Under the pieces are notes generated by a model, which was not told the DNA's origin, made no database searches, and saw only the letters and a list, made by a program, of their open reading frames with translations. 64,000 bases of DNA, from assembly GCA_944380545.1 (NCBI GenBank), contig CALWHV010000007.1:248001-312000 (forward strand). The letters are read 5' to 3'. Shown piece by piece: positions 58,877-64,000 of this stretch. The stretch's first letter is position 1. Each line of letters begins with the position of its first letter. The stretch is from an uncultured Eubacterium sp. GTDB taxonomy: Bacteria > Bacillota > Clostridia > Oscillospirales > Acutalibacteraceae. The position numbers were made by a program, and so were the translations under genes.

Positions 58877-61849
58877 TTAAGCGCCGTAGGTGTAGCTCTG
58901 AACATCAGCGTAGTAAACGGCTGTTGCACCCTCTGCATCGGCAGCTACCACATAAGCGCGCGCATAAAGCGTGCCCTGGCGTGAAGCAAGACCGGTGGTA
59001 AGAGCGAACTGACCGTCAGCAGCAGCGTTCTGGTTCTTAACGATGTAGCAGCCGCCTGTGGTGGCGTTCTCAAGAGTGAGAGCTGCGTCAGCATCTACGT
59101 AATCCTTACCGTATACCCAGCCGGATTCAACAAGGGAGTAGCCCTCGGGAACCGTTCTGGTGGCAAGGAATCTTACGCGGCCGTCGTCCTTAAGCTCCTC
59201 GGCAACGCCGGCAACTGTGGGAACAGCGGTTACAACTTCCGTGCTGAAGGTTACATCAACATCGGAAGATACGAAGAAGGTGTATTCGGAACCATAAGCC
59301 GCCTGAGCGCCGTTTACGGTCCAAGCCGTTGCGCCGTCTGCCGCTACTGTTACTGCATCGCCGAAGCCTACGGTAGCAGTATCGGTGTACTCTTCGCCGC
59401 CAACGGTGATGGTTGCGCCGGGAGCTGATACGGTGTATTCAACAGCCTCGTCAACCTCATACTGGGCGGTTACTACTGCAGCGGCGTCAAGAGCCTTAAC
59501 AGCTTCAAGATCCATGCTCCAGCCGGTGAAGTTATAGCCAAGGTAATCATAAACCTCGGGCATAGCCTCAAGGGAAGCAAGGTCTGCGCTGGATACGGAG
59601 CCAAGCACCATATTGAAGGAGTCAACGAAGGTTACGGTGAACTCCTCGGCTGCCTCGGCAAATACCGGAACATAAACGGTGTCTGCATAAGCAACGGTGC
59701 TGTAGGAAGCGTCGGTAGAGATCATCTTGCCGTTCACGCTCCAGCCAAGGAACTGAGCGCCCTCTGCCGGAGTTGCGGTGAGCGTGTAAGCGGACTTGTA
59801 GCCAACCTTGTTGGCAACGCCGTCCTCAACGGGTTCGCCGTTGAGAGCTACGGTGCCGAGATCGGCAATGCCGTCTACCGTTACCTGAACGCCGAGAGCG
59901 GGGATAGCCTCGCCCTTAACCTCTGCGCCGCAGCAGGACCACTTCTGGTCGCCGGTGTAGCCGTCCTCGCCTCTTGTGGGCTCGGTGGCGTTGCCGACTT
60001 CCTCAAGCGTGCCGGTGTGCGCTTCGGGATCAACAGCGATCTCTTCGTGACCGCTTACCCAAGTTTGGCAATCGTTGCAGAATACGCCGTCTGTGTAGCC
60101 AACAGCGGTGCAGGTTGCGGCAGTGCCGGTAATCTCTTCGGTGTTGACATGGTTGTTCGGGTCAACCGCGCCTTCATCATCATAAGTGTCGCCGCACATT
60201 GTGCAGGTGTAGGTTACCTTGCCGGGAACAACGCAGGTCGCACCGGTGGATTCGGTTACCTGATAATCGTGGTCGATCATCGGAACCTCTTCCTGAGCTA
60301 CGATAACTGCATGGCAGTCCTCGCAGTGCGAGCCCTCGGTAAGACCGGTGGCTGTGCAGGTGGGTTTAACAGCTGCATCGGTAACTACATTCTTATGATT
60401 CTCAGCGTCAAGACCTGTGCTTGTGGGCTCTACGGTTGTTACGCCGCACGCCTCGCACTTCTGACCGGCGGTGAAGCCTTCTGTTACGCAGGTGGCTTCA
60501 ACGGCGGGGATCTCAACAAGGCTCTCGTGGTTATCAGGATCAAGCGGGAGAGGTGTTCTCATCGTTTCACCGCAAACGCAGTTATACTCAGTGTAGCCCG
60601 CGGTTTTGCAGGTGGAAGCAACGGTCTCGCCTTCTGTCCACACATGAGCATCAGCATCGGCGGGGATAGTTGCGCCCGTAACGGTGTAGCCGCAGACGGA
60701 GCACTTCTGATCAGCCGCTTTACCGGCTTCGGTGTGAGTGGGCTCAACCGCCGTGCCGGGAACCTCTGCCATAGAGCAGGCCTCGGAAACGGGCGTTTCA
60801 ACCTCGGTGTACTTGGTTGTGCCGTCTACCCACTCAGGCCACGAATACTCGGTTCTGCTGTGAGTGCCGTCGTTATTCGAGGTCCAGGCTGTTGCCTCGG
60901 TGTTGGCGGGAGCAACGGGAGCCTCGCCGGCAGCAGCCGTAACGGTCGTCTGCTCGCCGTCAGCAAATGTGTAGGTGTAGGTTACTTCTGAAGGCTCCTC
61001 TTCGGGACCGATACCCCACTGCGGGAAAGTAAAGGTTGTATAGCCTGCATCTTGTGCTTTTTGGCCTACAAAAGCGCCTGCTCCCATTACAGCATCCCAA
61101 GGATAAAGATATTTATCCATTGCCTTGGTACCTTCCATCATCAGCTGATTGAAGGTAGTGTTCATTACAGGCCAAATGGCTTCCGTTATATCAATTTCTT
61201 CATCAGGATTAACGAGCTGGAAGCCTACTACATTTACAATATAACCCTCATAAGTCCATGTTTCGGGCTCGTCGCCCCAGGAAACATCAGAGGTCTTGGG
61301 CGTTTCGCCTGTGCCGTAAACACCGGTCAAATAAACTCGCGATTCCCCTCGTTCTGTAGAAGTTGACTGACCGTCAAAATTCTCGCTGCCTTCGCCAAAC
61401 TCATCGAGTCTCACCAGTACGGCATCTGTTCCGGCTTCAGTGCCGGTTACAATTTTTGTATTTGTTTCATAATACGCCGGCGTTATCTTTGTTGAATCAT
61501 AATCGAAACAAAGCGTGTAGCCGCCGTCGGTCCAGTCAAGGTTTTTATAAGCAAACGCAATGGCGAAAACATTATCGCCTGATGCTATATCAGCGCCGCT
61601 GAGGCTGTGGAGTTCATCAGTAAGATTGGGATTTGCCTCATTACTGTCATAGCCCCACGCTCCGCGTCTACCATCATAATTGAAAAGATAGATTACACTT
61701 TCTACATCGTAGTCGGTTGAATATTTCTCTTCTCCGGGCGCATACGCTTCGTTATTCGGGTTATAGACCGCCAACGCTGAAATCGGGGCGCTCATAACCA
61801 CCATTATGACGGTAAGTAAAACGGCCAACGCTTTTTTAAAGCTTTTCAT
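58877..61849 (-). CDS. Large secreted protein with seven CxxC repeats and InlB-type beta domains
   Basis: A 990-residue exported protein. A signal peptide (about 1-28, ending SALAV) is followed by a ~260-residue region resembling a cohesin-like or ligand-binding sandwich. Residues ~345-660 hold seven repeats of about 45 residues with the pattern ATC-x-x-x-G-x-x-x-x-x-C-x-x-CG...H (for example STCKTAGYTEYNCVCGETM, ATCTAVGYTDGVFCNDC). The next ~230 residues resemble bacterial beta-grasp/InlB repeats (FLGWSVNGKMISTDASY, YNFTGWSMDLEAVKALD). The last ~100 residues (GRVRFLATRTVPEGYSLVESGWVYG ... LYARAYVVAAD) form a C-terminal module often seen in Clostridial surface proteins. No LPXTG, dockerin or SLH is present, so attachment is unclear. 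Confidence 0.78.
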   Translation of the reverse strand: MKSFKKALAVLLTVIMVVMSAPISALAVYNPNNEAYAPGEEKYSTDYDVESVIYLFNYDGRRGAWGYDSNEANPNLTDELHSLSGADIASGDNVFAIAFAYKNLDWTDGGYTLCFDYDSTKITPAYYETNTKIVTGTEAGTDAVLVRLDEFGEGSENFDGQSTSTERGESRVYLTGVYGTGETPKTSDVSWGDEPETWTYEGYIVNVVGFQLVNPDEEIDITEAIWPVMNTTFNQLMMEGTKAMDKYLYPWDAVMGAGAFVGQKAQDAGYTTFTFPQWGIGPEEEPSEVTYTYTFADGEQTTVTAAAGEAPVAPANTEATAWTSNNDGTHSRTEYSWPEWVDGTTKYTEVETPVSEACSMAEVPGTAVEPTHTEAGKAADQKCSVCGYTVTGATIPADADAHVWTEGETVASTCKTAGYTEYNCVCGETMRTPLPLDPDNHESLVEIPAVEATCVTEGFTAGQKCEACGVTTVEPTSTGLDAENHKNVVTDAAVKPTCTATGLTEGSHCEDCHAVIVAQEEVPMIDHDYQVTESTGATCVVPGKVTYTCTMCGDTYDDEGAVDPNNHVNTEEITGTAATCTAVGYTDGVFCNDCQTWVSGHEEIAVDPEAHTGTLEEVGNATEPTRGEDGYTGDQKWSCCGAEVKGEAIPALGVQVTVDGIADLGTVALNGEPVEDGVANKVGYKSAYTLTATPAEGAQFLGWSVNGKMISTDASYSTVAYADTVYVPVFAEAAEEFTVTFVDSFNMVLGSVSSADLASLEAMPEVYDYLGYNFTGWSMDLEAVKALDAAAVVTAQYEVDEAVEYTVSAPGATITVGGEEYTDTATVGFGDAVTVAADGATAWTVNGAQAAYGSEYTFFVSSDVDVTFSTEVVTAVPTVAGVAEELKDDGRVRFLATRTVPEGYSLVESGWVYGKDYVDADAALTLENATTGGCYIVKNQNAAADGQFALTTGLASRQGTLYARAYVVAADAEGATAVYYADVQSYTYGA

Positions 61850-61899
61850 TGACTGTTTTTACCTCCACTCTGAATATGTTTATATTTAAAAGCAGCAAT

Positions 61900-61927
61900 A
61901 TTATATAAACTGCTGTAACTACAATAA
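61900..61927 (-). promoter_or_regulatory. Candidate promoter for the 990-aa secreted protein gene
   Basis: Minus-strand TTATTG (61922-61927), 16 bases, perfect TATAAT (61900-61905), ~50 bases before the ATG. The -10 lies in an imperfect palindrome beginning AGCA and ending TGCT. Confidence 0.55.
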
Positions 61928-61970
61928 TAAAAAATCACCCATCAACTGTTTAAATTATCTATTGAGGTTA

Positions 61971-63137
61971 TCAATTTTGTATCGTAATGCTCTGTAATTC
62001 AATGGTATTCAATGCATAGCCTCTAAACGCAACAAAATTAGACATATCACCAACAGCTATATCACCGCTGCGGTCAATATCGAATCCTACAACATAACCA
62101 TCTTGACCTGATGTCTGTCCACGATATTTTGTGAACTCTGAAACATCGCCAACAGAAATGTCACCGGATTTATCCCAGTCGCAGGCTACGATACCTATCA
62201 TCTGATCCGTGCCGGCGTTTACATCGGCGCCGTTCACGATAAGAGTAAAGGTTCTGTCGAAGCCGTAAGCATAGGTCACCTTAGCCTCATAAGTGCCGTT
62301 CGGAACATCCGTAAGAGTGAAGCTGCCGTCGTCTTCGGTAAGGGCAAAGATCTCGGCGCCGTCCTCTGTTGTTACGGCTACCTTTGCACCGGTTACGGGA
62401 TAAGAGCCGTACTGCTCGTCGGGCGAAGCAAGGGCGCCCACATAAGCTGTTACGGTGTAAAGGCTTTCAAGCTCCGGTGACAGGTCACAGGTTAAGCCGT
62501 AGATCGAGCCGGCATATCCCGCCTCGGCGGAAAGCGCATAAACATTGGGAATACTCTCACTGCTCTCGCCGGATTCGATCACGGTTACATCAAAATAGCT
62601 ATCCGATATATATGTATAATACGGAGAGGGGTTTACCTGCATAACATCCTGCATATCCACCGCGGCATCGCCGAGCACCTCTATGCCGAAGGTGACCAGA
62701 TCCAGCGAGGATCCGGCAACGGCGGAGGAGCCGGCTTCCTTATCCGTTGAAAGAACGAAGAACGACACCCCGCCCTGCGAGGAATCGTACATACCGTCCA
62801 GCCCGAGCTCCTGCTGCTTCCAGCAGGCGTTATCGGCAGAGAGCTCAAATTCAACAAAGCCTTGTGCAGAGATAACGGCGGGGTCGAACGAAGCGGTGAA
62901 CTGAAGCTCCGCCAGGCGGGAAAGGGAGGATACGGAGACGGTCATATCATACCGACCGGGTGAAAGGAAATTTCCGTCGCACACATTACCCTCTGAATCC
63001 GTATAAGAAGCTGTTATTACCGGCGTTTGGGAGCCGGGTGCAGCGTCTGCCTGAGCATGGGCGGCAAATGTGCCGGATGCGGCAAGCAACGCGGCGCATA
63101 CGCAGCCGAGCAGGCGGCGGAGAATCTTGTTACGCAT
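61971..63137 (-). CDS. Secreted cohesin-like / CnaB-like / dockerin protein
   Basis: A 388-residue exported protein. A signal peptide (about 1-30, ending AHAQA) precedes a cohesin-like beta-sandwich (about 35-190; YDMTVSVSSLSRLAELQFTASFDPAVIS). A CnaB/carboxypeptidase-regulatory-like domain follows (about 230-310; VTTEDGAEIFALTEDDGSFTLTDVPNGTYEAKVTY). Residues ~322-378 are a type I dockerin pair, CDWDKSGDISVGDVSEFTKYRG and FDIDRSGDIAVGDMSNFVAFRG, each a Ca2+ loop plus helix. It thus has both halves of a cohesin-dockerin interaction. Its last ~140 codons are nearly identical in DNA to the neighbouring gene. GAGGT lies ~9 bases before the ATG. Confidence 0.8.
   Translation of the reverse strand: MRNKILRRLLGCVCAALLAASGTFAAHAQADAAPGSQTPVITASYTDSEGNVCDGNFLSPGRYDMTVSVSSLSRLAELQFTASFDPAVISAQGFVEFELSADNACWKQQELGLDGMYDSSQGGVSFFVLSTDKEAGSSAVAGSSLDLVTFGIEVLGDAAVDMQDVMQVNPSPYYTYISDSYFDVTVIESGESSESIPNVYALSAEAGYAGSIYGLTCDLSPELESLYTVTAYVGALASPDEQYGSYPVTGAKVAVTTEDGAEIFALTEDDGSFTLTDVPNGTYEAKVTYAYGFDRTFTLIVNGADVNAGTDQMIGIVACDWDKSGDISVGDVSEFTKYRGQTSGQDGYVVGFDIDRSGDIAVGDMSNFVAFRGYALNTIELQSITIQN
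62029..62459. repeat. Near-identical block A shared with 63304-63734
   Basis: A 431-bp segment of the dockerin/CnaB region aligns without indels at a constant offset of 1275 bp to the adjacent gene. Differences are few in the dockerin part and more frequent in the CnaB part. Confidence 0.85.
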
Positions 63138-63173
63138 AGTTTATGACCTCAAATCGGATATTTTGAACGATGC

Positions 63174-63205
63174 GTCCGGCGCCGGTTGTATTCCGAACGC
63201 CGGAC
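63174..63205. other. Inverted repeat between the two dockerin genes
   Basis: GTCCGGCG and CGCCGGAC form an 8-bp stem with a 16-base loop. No U-tract follows on the minus strand, so it may be a leader hairpin of the 388-aa gene, an inefficient terminator or a protein site. The remaining ~70 bases of this gap show no clear promoter. Confidence 0.5.
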
Positions 63206-63245
63206 AAAATTACATTTTACTCAATAGACAATTAGTTTAAAACAG

Positions 63246-64000
63246 TCAGTTCTGGATTGTGATACTCTTATATTGCATAGATGTTGTTGCACTTCCTCTA
63301 AGTGCAACAAAGTTAGACATATCACCAACAGCTATATCACCGCTGCGGTCAATATCGAATCCTACAACATAACCATCTTGACCTGATGTCTGTCCACGAT
63401 ATTTTGCGAACTCTGCAACATCTCCAACAGAGATGTCGCCGGATTTATCCCAGTCGCAGGCTACGATACCTATCATCTGATCCGTGCCGGCGTTTACATC
63501 GGCGCCGTTCACGATAAGAGTGAAGGTTCTGTCAAAGCCGTAAGCATAGGTCACCTTGGCTTCGTAAGTGCCGTTCGGAACATTCTGAAGAGTGAACATA
63601 CCGTTATCATCCGTTGTGCCGGTGATCTCGGTACCATCCTCTGTTGTGACAGTTACCGTTGCGCCGGTGGTTGCGAACGAGCCGTACTGGTCGTCGGGCG
63701 AAGCAAGGGCGCCAACATAAGCTGTTACGGTGTAGCCCTCTGCCGGCTCAACAGCCTCGCCGGTGGTAAGTCCGTTTTCAGCGCGCATCAGATTGGTTCT
63801 GATCGTGTAAACATCGGATACCTGATACAGATATGTATCCTCATCCGTAAGCGGATTTTCGGGAACATACTTGCCCGCATCCTTATGCTCGTAGGTGGTG
63901 TTGCCGGCAACGGCGGCATTTACGGCAGCATCAAGCGCGTCGATAAACGCAGCCCAGCTTTCAGCCGTGTAGGTAACGCCGTCCTTATTGTTATCGGCGG
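63246..64000 (-). CDS. Secreted dockerin protein with FIVAR-like domain, 5' end outside window
   Basis: The frame stays open to the window edge, so the Met at 63788 is internal and the gene continues upstream. The visible ~250 residues begin with a FIVAR-like helix (YTAESWAAFIDALDAAVNAAV), a stretch of V/Y/T-rich sequence, a CnaB-like domain (VTTEDGTEITGTTDDNGMFTLQNVPNGTYEAKVTY) and a C-terminal dockerin pair (CDWDKSGDISVGDVAEFAKYRG; FDIDRSGDIAVGDMSNFVALRG). FIVAR domains are common in large cell-surface proteins. It is paralogous to the next gene downstream and probably part of a tandem set of dockerin-bearing proteins. Confidence 0.8.
   Translation of the reverse strand, partial: ADNNKDGVTYTAESWAAFIDALDAAVNAAVAGNTTYEHKDAGKYVPENPLTDEDTYLYQVSDVYTIRTNLMRAENGLTTGEAVEPAEGYTVTAYVGALASPDDQYGSFATTGATVTVTTEDGTEITGTTDDNGMFTLQNVPNGTYEAKVTYAYGFDRTFTLIVNGADVNAGTDQMIGIVACDWDKSGDISVGDVAEFAKYRGQTSGQDGYVVGFDIDRSGDIAVGDMSNFVALRGSATTSMQYKSITIQN
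63304..63734. repeat. Near-identical block B shared with 62029-62459
   Basis: Partner of block A, offset 1275 bp. The high DNA identity over Ca2+-loop coding sequence suggests recent duplication or gene conversion. Confidence 0.85.

Noticed and set aside
61942..63236. Similar CTATTGAG-containing AT-rich stretches flanking the 388-aa gene in opposite orientation
   Set aside because: Similarity is short and in low-complexity DNA; not convincing as mobile-element ends.

Overview
The window looks like chromosomal DNA of a GC-rich Clostridia-class Firmicute, probably a gut member of the Oscillospiraceae/Ruminococcaceae type. The support is indirect: SepF and DivIVA division proteins, a tryptophan T-box, a BY-kinase/PHP-phosphatase module, an intrinsic MutL endonuclease motif with no MutH, dockerin repeats in secreted proteins, strong Gram-positive Shine-Dalgarno sites and U-tract terminators. 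No rRNA, tRNA, IS element, prophage or CRISPR array was seen.

Layout. 0-1.4 kb (+): the 3' end of methionyl-tRNA synthetase, then a TatD nuclease. 1.4-6.6 kb (-): a GtrA-like membrane protein, a membrane-anchored metallophosphoesterase and a large (alpha/alpha)6-type glycosidase. 6.6-9.0 kb (+): a three-gene polysaccharide tyrosine-phosphorylation module (chain-length adaptor, BY-kinase, PHP phosphatase) behind a promoter with a perfect palindrome. 9.0-10.9 kb (+): a promoter, a T-box with a UGG specifier, an unannotated 21-codon leader ORF and a TrpB2-class tryptophan synthase beta subunit. 10.9-30.6 kb (-): a long housekeeping block reading miaB, ylbF-like, mutS, mutL, miaA, HlyD-like, yggS, sepF, divIVA, ileS, terminator, lspA, rluD, HAD phosphatase, nfo, a 30-aa membrane peptide, ydcF-like, terminator, amidohydrolase. 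30.7-32.3 kb (+): malQ. 32.4-37.4 kb (-): a Cys-rich unknown, pcrA, and beta and gamma subunits of a sodium-pumping decarboxylase. 37.5 kb (+): a 44-aa membrane peptide with its own promoter and terminator.

37.8-44.5 kb (-) is a six-gene operon resembling the Bacillus ytr system in a different gene order: MacB-type ATPase, extracellular CARDB-like protein, FtsX-type permease, YtrA-type GntR repressor, second ATPase and large permease. A YtrA-like operator lies at its promoter. 44.6-55.6 kb (-) is one tight run of nine genes: tyrA, aroB, aroA, aroC, pheA, a TVP38-type protein, galK, a lipid kinase and a GH39-like glycosidase. It covers much of phenylalanine and tyrosine synthesis. 55.7-57.8 kb (-) holds a GH28-like protein and a small membrane protein.

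57.9-64 kb is the accessory end. Two full and one partial copy of a 150-bp REP-like repeat are followed by three exact-length 28-bp repeats. Next, on the minus strand, comes a locus for secreted proteins: a FIVAR/dockerin protein that runs off the window, a cohesin-like/dockerin protein sharing a 431-bp near-identical block with it, a 990-aa protein with seven CxxC repeats, and an unannotated 33-aa peptide gene with an excellent ribosome site. That gene is followed by an array of alternating GC hairpins and short ACTC-NNNN-GAGT hairpins, one showing a compensatory pair change, ending in a terminator. The peptide plus hairpin array is the best candidate for something undescribed. The trp leader and the small nested membrane peptides are next.
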